In this document: positions 39,574 through 50,928 of the stretch, piece after piece
Layout of the letters: each line of letters starts with the position of its first letter
Numbering within the stretch: the stretch's first letter is position 1
Made by a program: the position numbers and the translations under genes
Notes under the pieces: model-generated
Database searches by the model: none
Seen by the model: only the letters and a program-made list of their open reading frames with translations
Told to the model about the DNA's origin: nothing
Assembly: GCF_937873725.1 (NCBI RefSeq)
Contig: NZ_CALMYY010000011.1
Span: 1-64,000, forward strand
From: an uncultured Dietzia sp.
Lineage (GTDB): Bacteria; Actinomycetota; Actinomycetes; Mycobacteriales; Mycobacteriaceae
Direction of reading: 5' to 3'
DNA: 64,000 nucleotides

Positions 39574-40679
39574 ACGAGAACACCGCGAACGCCGACGCCC
39601 CCGTCGACCTCGACGGGGACGGCGACCTCGACGCCATGATGGGCGACGTCCTGGCGCAGTTCTCCGGACCCACCGCCCGCCCCGACGCGGCCGCCGTGTG
39701 GCGGGCCCTGTCCGAGGTGGGACTCGGCCGGCTCACCGCCCCCGAGGCCACGGGCGGCAGCGGGGCCGGCTGGGCCGAGGCCGCGGCGCTCCTGCGACTG
39801 GCCGCGGCCGCGGGCGTCGCGGTCCCCTTCGCCGAGACCGACCTCGTCGTCGGGCCCCTACGCCGGGCCGCCGGCCTGGACGACTCGTCCCCCGGCACGG
39901 CGACCCTCGCGGTGCTCGGGCCCCACGGCCACGCCCGGCGCGTGGCCTGGGCGGGCTCCACCGACACCATCCTGTGCGTGCGCCGGGTCGGCGCCGTGGA
40001 CGGGGCCGCCCGCCACGAGGTGGCCGAGGTCGGGACCGATCGAGCCGGGATCTCGGCCGCCGACGGGACCTCCGCGGTGTCGCTGGGCGATGTCACCCCG
40101 CCCGCGGACGCCACGTGGACCCCGGTCGACGCCGCCCACGTGGAGGCGGCGGTCCTGCGCGGCGCGCTGGCCCGGGCCGTGCAGTCCGTGGGCGCGGCCG
40201 AGGGGATGCTCGACGCGGCGATCGCCCATTCGACCGGGCGCAACCAGTTCGGCCGGGCGCTGGCGACGTTCCAGTCGGTGCAGAACCTCGTCGTCGACAT
40301 CGCCGCCGAGACGGTCCTCGCCCGCGCGGCGGTGGACCAGGCGGTCGCCGACGCCCTGGCCACCGACCTGCGCGGACCACTGTCCGCCTTCCGGGTGGCG
40401 GTCGCGCGCAGCGTGGTCTCCCAGGCCGTCGCCGTGACGGTGCGGAACGTCCATCAGGTCCACGGTGCGATCGGCACGACCCACGAGCACCCCCTCCACC
40501 GGCTGACCCTGCCCGCCCTGCAGTGGCGCGGCGAGTTCGGCTCGGCGGCCTTCTGGGAGGGCCTGCTCGCCGGCGTCGCGGTCGCCGGGGGGATGGACGG
40601 GGCGTGGCCGATGGTCGTCGACGGCGTCGGGGTGGACGGGGCCGCCGCCGCGTGGCTCGACCGCGTGACCGGGGCCTGA
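39570..40679 (+). CDS. acyl-CoA dehydrogenase, smaller partner
   Basis: A 369-residue dehydrogenase-fold protein coupled to the preceding gene by a 4-nt overlap (ATGA). It keeps the fold (ALSEVGLGRLTAPEATGGSG, a helix ending GRNQFGRALATFQSVQNLV) and the C-terminal VHQVHGAIGTTHEHPLHRLT, but lacks the usual SEP-type FAD loop of the larger subunit. This fits the alpha2-beta2 FadE complexes in which each subunit supplies part of the active site. The N-terminus is acidic (DLDGDGDLD). Likely subunit role inferred from pairing. Confidence 0.85.
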   Translation: MNENTANADAPVDLDGDGDLDAMMGDVLAQFSGPTARPDAAAVWRALSEVGLGRLTAPEATGGSGAGWAEAAALLRLAAAAGVAVPFAETDLVVGPLRRAAGLDDSSPGTATLAVLGPHGHARRVAWAGSTDTILCVRRVGAVDGAARHEVAEVGTDRAGISAADGTSAVSLGDVTPPADATWTPVDAAHVEAAVLRGALARAVQSVGAAEGMLDAAIAHSTGRNQFGRALATFQSVQNLVVDIAAETVLARAAVDQAVADALATDLRGPLSAFRVAVARSVVSQAVAVTVRNVHQVHGAIGTTHEHPLHRLTLPALQWRGEFGSAAFWEGLLAGVAVAGGMDGAWPMVVDGVGVDGAAAAWLDRVTGA

Positions 40680-40763
40680 CCGGGTGGACGGCTCGCCCGC
40701 GGCCGCGGACCCGCGCCCCGCGATCTCGGTACGCTGGCCGGTAGTACCGAGAAAGGTCGACCC

Positions 40764-41639
40764 GTGGAATTCCTCCTCATCGCCGCAGTGATCGCGATAG
40801 CCGTCGCGGTGGTGTCGCGCAGCCAGAACAAGGGCCAGACCCAGCTGCAGGCGCACGACAACCGCCATCTCGAGGACCATCGCGCCGAGGCCGCGCGCTG
40901 GGTCGAGAGGCTCGGCGGTCAGGTGTTCAACCTCGACGGCACCGACGAGGCCTCCAAGCAGGCCATGGCGGACGCCTCCGAGCGCTACACGGCGGCCGTG
41001 ACGGAACTCGAGAACGCCCGGACGCCCGTCCAGGCGCGGCTCGCCAAGGACACCGCGCTGGAGGGGCTGTACTACGTGCGGGCCGCCCGGTCGGCGATTG
41101 GCCTGGACCCCGGTCCGGAGCTGCCCAGGACAGACGGGCAGGAGCGCGCCGGCCGGGTGACCGAGGACCGGACGGTCGACATCGAGGGGCGGCCCCTCAG
41201 CGCGTCCGCCGAGCCGAGCGATCGGAACCCGCACTACTACCCGGGTGGCGTGGTGGCCGGCCGGCCGGTGCCCGCGGGCTGGTACTCGGAGCCGTGGTGG
41301 GCTTCCGCCCTGACCACGGGGGTGTGGATGATGGGCTCGATGATGATGTTCAACATGATGTTCGCGGGGATGTCGGGCGTCGGCTACTCCGGCGAGGACT
41401 TCGCGGCCGGGGTCGGCGAGGGCGGCGCGGACGTCAGCGACATGGGTGGCGGTGACGGCGGCGAGGGCTTCTTCGACGGCGGCCTCATGGGCGGCGACGG
41501 CGGCGGCGACGCGGGCGGCGACGGCGGAGGGTTCTTCGACGGCGGGCTGTTCGGCGGCGACGGCGGGGGCGACGGCGGCGGGGGGTTCTTCGACGGCGGC
41601 CTGTTCGGCGGCGACGGCGGCGGCTTCTTCGACTTCTGA
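40764..41639 (+). CDS. membrane protein with glycine-rich FFDGGLFGGDGG repeats
   Basis: A 291-residue protein. It has an N-terminal membrane helix (FLLIAAVIAIAVAVVS), a helical cytoplasmic-looking domain (residues ~30-115), a segment with PHYYPGG and WYSEPWW, a Met-rich hydrophobic stretch (VWMMGSMMMFNMMFAGM) and then about 85 residues of Gly/Asp with three FFDGG units (FFDGGLMGGDGGG, FFDGGLFGGDGGG, FFDGGLFGGDGGG). I do not recognise a function; similar proteins are labelled DUF1542 in corynebacteria. GTG at 40764 has GAGAAAGG upstream, and a TACGCT -10 lies about 35 bp away. Confidence 0.75.
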   Translation: MEFLLIAAVIAIAVAVVSRSQNKGQTQLQAHDNRHLEDHRAEAARWVERLGGQVFNLDGTDEASKQAMADASERYTAAVTELENARTPVQARLAKDTALEGLYYVRAARSAIGLDPGPELPRTDGQERAGRVTEDRTVDIEGRPLSASAEPSDRNPHYYPGGVVAGRPVPAGWYSEPWWASALTTGVWMMGSMMMFNMMFAGMSGVGYSGEDFAAGVGEGGADVSDMGGGDGGEGFFDGGLMGGDGGGDAGGDGGGFFDGGLFGGDGGGDGGGGFFDGGLFGGDGGGFFDF

Positions 41640-41640
41640 C

Positions 41641-41680
41641 TCGGCCGGCCTCGGCCGGGCTCGGCCGGCCTCGGCCGGGC
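41641..41680 (+). repeat. perfect 20-bp tandem repeat between convergent genes
   Basis: The unit tcggccggcctcggccgggc occurs twice, directly after the stop of the glycine-rich protein gene. Its internal CCGG palindromes can fold into hairpins and may help end both convergent transcripts. Confidence 0.85.
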
Positions 41681-41684
41681 GACG

Positions 41685-42527
41685 TCAGCCGCAGCCGGCC
41701 AGGATCCTGTCCATGGCATCGCGCTCAGCGGGCGTCACCCACAGCCCGTAGCGCTCCTTGACCAGGACCTGCCGCGAGACGTAGCCGCAGCGGGACTCCC
41801 GGCGCGGCGGCAGCCAGGTCGCGGTGTCGCCGGCGCCCTTCTGCTGGTTGACCCAGCCGGCCACGGCCTGCAGGTTGAGCGGGTCGTTGGCCAGATCCCG
41901 CCGCCGCTCCGCCGTCATCTGCTGCGCGCCCTTCTGCCACGCGTCCGCCAGCGCCACCACGTGGTCGATCTGCACCAGCGACGAGGTGCCCTGCCCGCGC
42001 ACGAACTCGATCCGGTCCCCGGTGTAGGGCCCGTACAGGACCCCGGAGAGCACCACGCAGTCCCGGGTCCCCGGCTTGAGCGTGATCTCCTGCAGGTCGC
42101 GCCGCAGGATGTCGTTGCGGGTGTCGCAGCCGTTGCGACCGAACTCCACTGACACGTCGTCCGACCAGGCCTGGCCGAACAGGTCGCGGTCGTAGCCGGT
42201 CTTGGGCGCGCGGCCCTTGACCTCGAGCCGGGGCAGCGCGGCGCGGGCGGCCGCGACCTGCGGGTCGGCCGACGGCCCGGCCTCGGGCTCGGGTGCGGGT
42301 GCGGGCGCGGGTTCCGCCGGCGGGACCGGTTCGGGCGCGGGCGGAGGTGGCGTCAGGGGCGACGACGACGAGGTCGGCCCGGCCGGGACCAGCGCCGAGG
42401 TCGAGGGAGGTCCGATCGTGCCCCCCGCGCCGTCGCCGCCCTCGGACCCCGCGCAGCGACCGATGCCGGCCAGGACGAGGACGCCCGCGACTGTGGCCAG
42501 TGCGGCACGAGTGGTCCGGGAGGTCAT
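41685..42527 (-). CDS. secreted HNH-type nuclease (DUF1524/GmrSD-like)
   Basis: A 280-residue exported protein. A signal peptide/anchor (RAALATVAGVLVLAGIG) is followed by about 70 residues of Pro/Ala/Glu-rich linker, then the nuclease domain. The catalytic block is LVQIDHVVALADAWQKGA followed by NDPLNLQAVAGWVNQQKG, the His-Asn pair of the DUF1524 His-Me finger fold. Cysteines (NGCDTRND, RDCVVLSG, SRCGYVS, ILAGCG) suggest disulfides outside the cell. The residue before Cys26 is Arg, so it is probably not a lipoprotein. It likely degrades extracellular DNA or RNA. Confidence 0.85.
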   Translation of the reverse strand: MTSRTTRAALATVAGVLVLAGIGRCAGSEGGDGAGGTIGPPSTSALVPAGPTSSSSPLTPPPPAPEPVPPAEPAPAPAPEPEAGPSADPQVAAARAALPRLEVKGRAPKTGYDRDLFGQAWSDDVSVEFGRNGCDTRNDILRRDLQEITLKPGTRDCVVLSGVLYGPYTGDRIEFVRGQGTSSLVQIDHVVALADAWQKGAQQMTAERRRDLANDPLNLQAVAGWVNQQKGAGDTATWLPPRRESRCGYVSRQVLVKERYGLWVTPAERDAMDRILAGCG

Positions 42528-42592
42528 GGCCGCACCCTAGCGAGCACCTCGGACATCCCCGGGGCCGCCTCCCGGCCTCACCACCCACGGGT

Positions 42593-42623
42593 GCGCTGGC
42601 CCTATGGTCCACGCGGCCAGCGT
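42593..42623. repeat. palindrome with GGTCCA centre
   Basis: gcgctggcc (42593-42601) pairs with ggccagcgt (42615-42623) with one mismatch; the loop contains atggtcca. It is related in layout to 8975-9005 and 57431-57461, and is followed by a tandem array. Confidence 0.75.
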
Positions 42624-42659
42624 AAGCGGGGCGATCGCGTACGTTCGGCCATCGCAAGC

Positions 42660-42746
42660 CGGAGGGGCAGCGTAAGCCCGGGCGCAGGGGCAGCGCAGGG
42701 CGGAGGGGCAGCGTAAGCCCGGGCGGAGGGGCAGCGTGAGTCGGGG
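42660..42746 (+). repeat. tandem array of cggaggggcagcgta units
   Basis: Units at 42660-42682, 42701-42723 and 42724-42746 (23 bp each), with a shorter variant at 42683-42700. The core cggaggggcagcgta is shared with the array at 9042-9100, 33 kb away. Confidence 0.85.
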
Positions 42747-42755
42747 CGGCCCGAC

Positions 42756-42761
42756 TAGCCT
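42756..42761 (+). promoter_or_regulatory. -10 hexamer TAGCCT of a leaderless promoter
   Basis: TAGCCT ends 8 nt before ATG 42770. Confidence 0.45.
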
Positions 42762-42769
42762 GGCGCGCG

Positions 42770-44695
42770 ATGCCGACCGCCGCCGAAGAACCCGCCACGC
42801 CCGCCACCGACCCGGCCCGGACCCCGGCCCGGACCCCGCCGCGCGGGCCGTCGGGGAGGCTGCTCGTCGGGCTGTGCGCGCTCGTCGTGGTGGCGGCCAC
42901 GGCCGCGCGCACGTGGGTCTCCGCCGCCGGCTGGTTCTACTGGGACGATCTCCTGCTCCACGGTCAGGCCGCCGCACATCGCCTGCCCGACCCGGGCTAC
43001 CTGCTCACCGACCACGACGGCCACCTCATGCCCGGCGGCATGGCGCTGGTCTGGGCGGCCGCCCACGCGGCGCCCCTGGACTTCCGGCTGCCGCTGCTCC
43101 AGATGGCCGCGCTCCAGCTCCTCGCGGGCGCGGCGCTCGCCCGGATGCTGTGGGTGATCCTGCGGGGCCGCGCGATCCTGCTGGCCCCGCTGCTGGCGGC
43201 CCTGGTGATCCCGTTGGGGCTGCCCGCGGCCACGTGGTGGTCGGCGGCCCTCAACGCCCTGCCCCTCACGGCCGCGATGGCCTGGGCGGTGGCGTCGACC
43301 CTCCGCCTTGCCGAGACGGGCCGCCGCCGGCACGCGGTCGCCGCCGTCCTGGCCACCGCGATGGGGTTGCTCTTCGTGGAGAAGGCGGTGCTGGTCCCCG
43401 TCGTGGCCGCCGCGGTGCTGCTGTGTCGGTGGTGGACGGGACGTGAGCACGACGAATCCGCCGCAGCCGCAGCCGCAGCCGCAGCCGCAGCCGACGACGA
43501 CGCAGTCGGACGCGGGAGTCCGGGCCTGCACGCGCTGTGGCGACGGACCCGGGCCATGTGGGCGGCGCAGGCCGTGGTGCTGGCGGCGTGGGCGGCGGTG
43601 TTCGCCGCGACCGTCGGCCGCGCCGGCGGGGGGCTGGTCCCCAGCGACTCCCGCGGCCCCGGCCCGGGCCTGTGGGCACTGGGTCGCAACACCTACCTGC
43701 TCGCGGTGGGGCCGACGCTCGCGGGCGGGCCCTGGCGGTGGGAGCGCTGGCATCCGGGCCCGCCGATGACCGACCCGACCGCGGTCGCGGTGACGGCGGG
43801 CGCGCTGGTCTGCGTCGCGGTGGTGGCGTGGTCCGTGACGACCAGGCGGCGCACCGGACCCGCCTGGGTGCTCGCGGCGGGCTATCCGATGGTCTCCGTC
43901 CTCCTGGTGGCGGTGGGCCGCCTCGGGCCCGACACGGCCGCGGAGATCGTCCAGACGCTGCGCTACCACGCCGACTCGGTGGTGGTCCTGGCCGCGGTGG
44001 TGGGGCTGGCCCTCGCGGCGCCCCGCCGACAGGGGACCGCCGCGCCCGCCGCCGCCCGGTGGGAACCGTGGGCGGTGGCGGGGCTGGTCGCGGTGGTGGT
44101 CTCGTCGTCGTCGTACTCCACCGTCACCTACCGCGACGTCTGGTCCGAGCAGCCGTCCCGCGACTACCTCCCCCCGCTGATCGATGCGCTGCGCGACCGC
44201 CGGGCGCCGATGCTCGAGACCGCCGTGCCCCTAGAGGTCCTCCTGCCGGTCACCGCGCCCGCGAACCGGCTGGGCGCGGTGCTCGCGGGGGTGCCCGGGC
44301 TGCCGCCGATCGGGGTGTGGACCACCGAGCCCGTCGTGGTGGACGCGACCGGGGGGATCCACCCGGCCGACGTCGTGCCGGGCCGCACGATCCCGCAGGG
44401 GCCCGATGCCGACTGCGGGCATCGCATCGACGCCGGCGGCACCCGCATCGGGCTAGACGGCCCCCTGCTCCACCGCGACTGGGTGCTCCAGCTCAACCAT
44501 CTGTCGGACGCCGACGGTACGGTCGCCGTGCGTCTGGACGAGGGGGAGGAGGTGCGAGCGCCCGTGGCGGCCGGGTTGTCCACGGTGTACGTCCGGGTCG
44601 AGGGTTCCGGGACGGGGGTGACGATCACGCCCGGGGGAGGGGTCTCCCAGCTGTGCATCGGCCGTGGACCCGTGGGCGTTCTCGTGCCGCGATGA
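42770..44695 (+). CDS. multi-pass membrane protein, glycosyltransferase-like
   Basis: A 641-residue polytopic protein with about ten membrane segments (for example LLVGLCALVVVAATA, GLLFVEKAVLVPVVAAAVLL, SVVVLAAVVGLALAA) and an extracytoplasmic C-terminal beta-rich domain. Early in the chain, GWFYWDDLLLHGQAA supplies an acidic pair after the first helix, as in GT-C glycosyltransferases; this assignment is inference. A polyalanine tract of 13 residues encoded by a gcagcc hexamer repeat (about 43458-43493) is followed by DDD. ATG at 42770 is near-leaderless. It starts the envelope region. Confidence 0.7.
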   Translation: MPTAAEEPATPATDPARTPARTPPRGPSGRLLVGLCALVVVAATAARTWVSAAGWFYWDDLLLHGQAAAHRLPDPGYLLTDHDGHLMPGGMALVWAAAHAAPLDFRLPLLQMAALQLLAGAALARMLWVILRGRAILLAPLLAALVIPLGLPAATWWSAALNALPLTAAMAWAVASTLRLAETGRRRHAVAAVLATAMGLLFVEKAVLVPVVAAAVLLCRWWTGREHDESAAAAAAAAAAADDDAVGRGSPGLHALWRRTRAMWAAQAVVLAAWAAVFAATVGRAGGGLVPSDSRGPGPGLWALGRNTYLLAVGPTLAGGPWRWERWHPGPPMTDPTAVAVTAGALVCVAVVAWSVTTRRRTGPAWVLAAGYPMVSVLLVAVGRLGPDTAAEIVQTLRYHADSVVVLAAVVGLALAAPRRQGTAAPAAARWEPWAVAGLVAVVVSSSSYSTVTYRDVWSEQPSRDYLPPLIDALRDRRAPMLETAVPLEVLLPVTAPANRLGAVLAGVPGLPPIGVWTTEPVVVDATGGIHPADVVPGRTIPQGPDADCGHRIDAGGTRIGLDGPLLHRDWVLQLNHLSDADGTVAVRLDEGEEVRAPVAAGLSTVYVRVEGSGTGVTITPGGGVSQLCIGRGPVGVLVPR

Positions 44696-44803
44696 GCGGC
44701 GCCGGCCCGGTGGACCATAATGGGCGGGTCCGCCGTCACTGACGCCGGACGCGAACGGCACTGAACGCGAACGCGAGGACGGAGGCGGGTCATCGACATC
44801 GCG

Positions 44804-47972
<3,169 letters not shown>

Positions 47973-47988
47973 GGCACCCTCGGCGGGG

Positions 47989-48603
47989 CTACCCCTCGGC
48001 CCCGGCGGCCGGAGCTCGGACCGCCGCGTTCGGCTGCGGGGGGTTCGGCTGCGGGAGGTCCGGCTGGGGGAGGAACGGCTGGAGGAACCCGGCCAGCCCC
48101 GGCACGGGCGCGAAGCCGACCCCGGGATCCACCGGACCGGTGACCTCCGGCTCGGGGGACCGCGCGTCGGCGGGGTCCCGGCCGGCGGCCGGCGGTTCGG
48201 GCTGGGCGGCGGCGGCCGGTGGCTCGGGAACGACGGGCGCCTGGCGGGCAGGCTGGGGCGACACGGCCGCCGGCGCCGCCGCGGAGGTGGGAACAACGGT
48301 CACCGCCGGCGCCGCGGCGACCTCGTCGGTGCCCCCGCCGGGCTGCTCCACAGCGACCGGGGAGGAGGTCCCGGGGGACGTCGGGGCCGGCGCCTCGGAG
48401 GGTGTCGAGGCGATCGGTTGCGGGGTCACCGGAGCCGCCCGGGCTGCGGTGAACTGCTCCCGCGCGCGGTCGACGGCCTGGGTGCTGCGGTGCGCGTCGT
48501 ACCAGAGCCCGCCCGTGATCAACCCCACCGACAGCACCCCCAGCGCCCCCACGCCGAGGACGCCGGTCGTGGGGCGGGAGAACCGTGAGCCGGGCGAAGC
48601 CAT
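47989..48603 (-). CDS. proline-rich single-span membrane protein
   Basis: A 204-residue protein. One membrane helix (GVLGVGALGVLSVGLITGGL, residues ~14-33) near the N-terminus is followed by WYDAHRST and then a long Pro/Ala/Ser-rich, probably disordered, extracytoplasmic tail. The tail ends in a run of QPxxPQP units (LQPFLPQPDLPQPNPPQPN). I recognise no family. ATG at 48603 lies 11 bp after the stop of the DUF1023 gene, so it is the last gene of the operon that runs from 51677 down to here. Confidence 0.7.
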   Translation of the reverse strand: MASPGSRFSRPTTGVLGVGALGVLSVGLITGGLWYDAHRSTQAVDRAREQFTAARAAPVTPQPIASTPSEAPAPTSPGTSSPVAVEQPGGGTDEVAAAPAVTVVPTSAAAPAAVSPQPARQAPVVPEPPAAAAQPEPPAAGRDPADARSPEPEVTGPVDPGVGFAPVPGLAGFLQPFLPQPDLPQPNPPQPNAAVRAPAAGAEG

Positions 48604-48614
48604 GGGATCCAGTA

Positions 48615-50216
48615 TCAGGCAGGTCCGGAGTGTACGCCAACCGCATCCCCGCCCGCGCGGGTCGGAGGGGGGACGACGACGAGCCGCTCGGGCGCCTCCC
48701 AGAGCACCACCGGGTCCCCGTACGGGTCCTGTCCCCGGAGCAGCCACAGCCCCACGGCGTGGCGCCACACCGTCGGCGATACCCGGCCGTCGGTGCCCCG
48801 CCGGGTGCCGGTGCGGTGGGCCCGGATCGCGCGGTCGCGCCACAGCGGGACCCGCCCGCCGAGCATCACCGAGAGCATGGCCTCGAACGCGCCGCACCCC
48901 CGGTCGAAGACCCCGCCGTGACCGCGGGTGCCGTAGACGGGCGAGCCGTCGGGGAAGTACCCGGTGTCGAGGCGGACCGTGGCGTCGCCGAGATCGGACG
49001 TGGACCAGGGCCGGCGCAACCCGAACCTGAGCTGCAGCAACTCCACGGGATCGCCGGGGGCGGTGAACGAGTACCTCAGGACCGGGCCGGGGGCGCGCCA
49101 GTCGGCCGGCCCGCGCACGCCCACCCCGAGGTCCGGGGACTCGGCGTAGACCACGCGGTCGGCGCGCAGGCCCAGGCGCTCGGCCGTGCCGACGATCCGG
49201 CCGCCGTAGGAGTGGCCCACCACGGTGAGGGCGGCGCCCGGGCACTCGATCTCGATCACCCGGTCCACCTCGCGGCAGAACCGGACCAGCCGCGGGGCCA
49301 TCTCCTGCGCGAAGCGGGGGCGTCCGGCGTCGGCCATGATGTCCTGCGGGAACTCGCCGTCGAGGAACGCGAGCACCGCCAGCCGGCCGCCGCCGGCCGC
49401 CACGAGGTCCACGGCGACGTCGGTGTTGACGTGGGACATGTCGAGGTTGGTGCCGGTCCCCGGGACGTAGACGGCGACCGCCTCGGTGCGCGGACCGAGC
49501 TCGCCCACCACCTCGATCATCCGCCCGCCCCGGTGGGCGGAGAACGCCACGAACGAGCGGCGCCGGCGACCGTCCCGCCGGGCCATGGTCTCCAGGCGGC
49601 CGATCCGCGGGCTCCACGGGGTCCCGGCCAGCTGCTCTCGGTGCAGCGCCCGCCGCACCGACACCGCGGTGGCGCGGGCCCGCACCGCCCACGGCACGCC
49701 GTAGGTCCCGCCGACCGCCTCCGGCTCGGCCAGCGCGAGCAGGCGCCGGTCGGCCCTGCTCAGGTGCTCGACGCTCGAGTACACCTCGTCGGGCGTGGCG
49801 TCCGCCCAGGCCGCGACGGCGGCGCGGGCGGCGGGGCCGGCGCCGCCCTCGGGGCCCCGGGACAGCCCGGCCCGGCGCGCGAGGTCGGCCAACGCGATGT
49901 CCGCGGCGCCGTCGAGCGCGGCCCGGAGGCGCGACCGGGCGGGTTCGGGGAGCGGGTCCGGGCCGTCGAGGTCGTCCCACGAGTCCTCGGCGAGCTCGAC
50001 CAGCCGGTACACGCCCGCGAGGAGCTCGGCCAGCCCGCGGGCCTCGCCGTCGAGGGCGTCGGCGAGCGCGGTCAGGGCGGGGGAGCGGGTGGGCGACGAG
50101 GCCAGCGCGTCCCGGGCGGTGGTGATCGCGTCCCGGGCCGCCACGAGCCGGGCCGCCCACCCGAGCAGCCGGAGCACCCGGTCGGGGGGCGGGTTCTCCG
50201 GGACCGCCCCGGTCAT
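48615..50216 (-). CDS. DUF1023 alpha/beta hydrolase
   Basis: A 533-residue protein. The N-terminal half is helical (ITTARDALASSPTRSPALTA), and the C-terminal half is the DUF1023 hydrolase: VAVYVPGTGTNLDMS, the nucleophile motif LTVVGHSYGGRIVG, an Asp in SFTAPGDPVELL and His in GTRGHGGVFDRG. DUF1023 proteins of actinobacteria are predicted esterases or lipases; the substrate is unknown. It overlaps the 109-residue gene upstream by 4 nt (ATGA), so the two are translationally coupled. Confidence 0.85.
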   Translation of the reverse strand: MTGAVPENPPPDRVLRLLGWAARLVAARDAITTARDALASSPTRSPALTALADALDGEARGLAELLAGVYRLVELAEDSWDDLDGPDPLPEPARSRLRAALDGAADIALADLARRAGLSRGPEGGAGPAARAAVAAWADATPDEVYSSVEHLSRADRRLLALAEPEAVGGTYGVPWAVRARATAVSVRRALHREQLAGTPWSPRIGRLETMARRDGRRRRSFVAFSAHRGGRMIEVVGELGPRTEAVAVYVPGTGTNLDMSHVNTDVAVDLVAAGGGRLAVLAFLDGEFPQDIMADAGRPRFAQEMAPRLVRFCREVDRVIEIECPGAALTVVGHSYGGRIVGTAERLGLRADRVVYAESPDLGVGVRGPADWRAPGPVLRYSFTAPGDPVELLQLRFGLRRPWSTSDLGDATVRLDTGYFPDGSPVYGTRGHGGVFDRGCGAFEAMLSVMLGGRVPLWRDRAIRAHRTGTRRGTDGRVSPTVWRHAVGLWLLRGQDPYGDPVVLWEAPERLVVVPPPTRAGGDAVGVHSGPA

Positions 50217-50542
50217 CGGGGCCGCCGCGCCGGCTGGGTGGCCGCGATCGCCCGCGCGGCCTCACCCGCGGACTCCTCCGGCAGCGTGCCGTCCGCCAGC
50301 GACCGGGCCAGCGAGACCAGTCGGGTCACCCGATCGATCGCGGGGTCCAGGAGGTCGGGCAGCTCGTCGTCGTCGTCGATCCGCGGGGGCTGGTGACGCG
50401 GGGGCTGGTGCCGCGGGGGGCGGGCCTCGTCGAGCAGCCGCCCCGCCACGTCGAGCCGCCGCGCGAGCCGGGCCGCCTCACCGCGCACCTCCTCACCGCG
50501 CACCGCCTCGGGCGCGCCCCCGGTCGCGGGATCCCCGGTCAC
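50213..50542 (-). CDS. small hypothetical protein with PPRHQ repeats
   Basis: A 109-residue protein of unknown function. The N-terminal part is acidic/arginine-rich helix, the centre has a short repeat (RPPRHQPPRHQPPRIDDDDE), and the C-terminal helix (AIDRVTRLVSLARSLADG) is amphipathic. Its reality is supported by 4-nt overlaps on both sides (with the DUF2304 gene at 50539-50542 and the DUF1023 gene at 50213-50216). It may be a partner of the DUF1023 protein. Confidence 0.65.
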   Translation of the reverse strand: MTGDPATGGAPEAVRGEEVRGEAARLARRLDVAGRLLDEARPPRHQPPRHQPPRIDDDDELPDLLDPAIDRVTRLVSLARSLADGTLPEESAGEAARAIAATQPARRPR

Positions 50543-50928
50543 CGCCGGAGCGGGTCGTCGTCGTCCGGGGCGGGCCCCATCGCGCGGTCGTCGGCCTCGT
50601 CCTCCGGCCGCAGGGCGTGCTGCAGCGCGATCGTCCGGGCCAGGCGCGCGTAGCGCAGCTCCTGCTCGCGGAACCGCACGTAGGTCGAGACGGTGACAAA
50701 GGCGAAGCCCATCACCAGCGCGTACAGCACCAGGTCGGTGCCGCGCTGGACGCCGAGCGAGTTGGCCACCACGGTGAGGTCGTCGGGGCGGATCACGGCG
50801 TAGACCATGAACACCACGAACAGCACGAACCCGATCTTCACGCCGGCCTTGGCGCGGGCCTTGCGGCGGTTGGCCAGGAAGAACGCCACCAGCGCGGCGC
50901 CGGCGAGCAGCAGGAGCGCCTTGATCAT
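50539..50928 (-). CDS. DUF2304 membrane protein (PpgS partner-like)
   Basis: A 129-residue protein with three membrane segments (IKALLLLAGAALVAFFLAN, IGFVLFVVFMVYAVI, LVLYALVMGFAFVTVSTYV), then a helix RFREQELRYARLARTIALQH. It corresponds to Rv3632, the small membrane protein reported to stimulate the glycosyltransferase Rv3631 (PpgS). Its ATG overlaps the GT2 stop by 4 nt, exactly the pairing seen in mycobacteria. Predicted to anchor the GT2 enzyme to the membrane. Confidence 0.85.
   Translation of the reverse strand: MIKALLLLAGAALVAFFLANRRKARAKAGVKIGFVLFVVFMVYAVIRPDDLTVVANSLGVQRGTDLVLYALVMGFAFVTVSTYVRFREQELRYARLARTIALQHALRPEDEADDRAMGPAPDDDDPLRR

Noticed and set aside
41685-42527. Lipoprotein signal in the HNH nuclease
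   Set aside because: The residue before the cysteine is Arg (GIGRC), which does not fit a lipobox.
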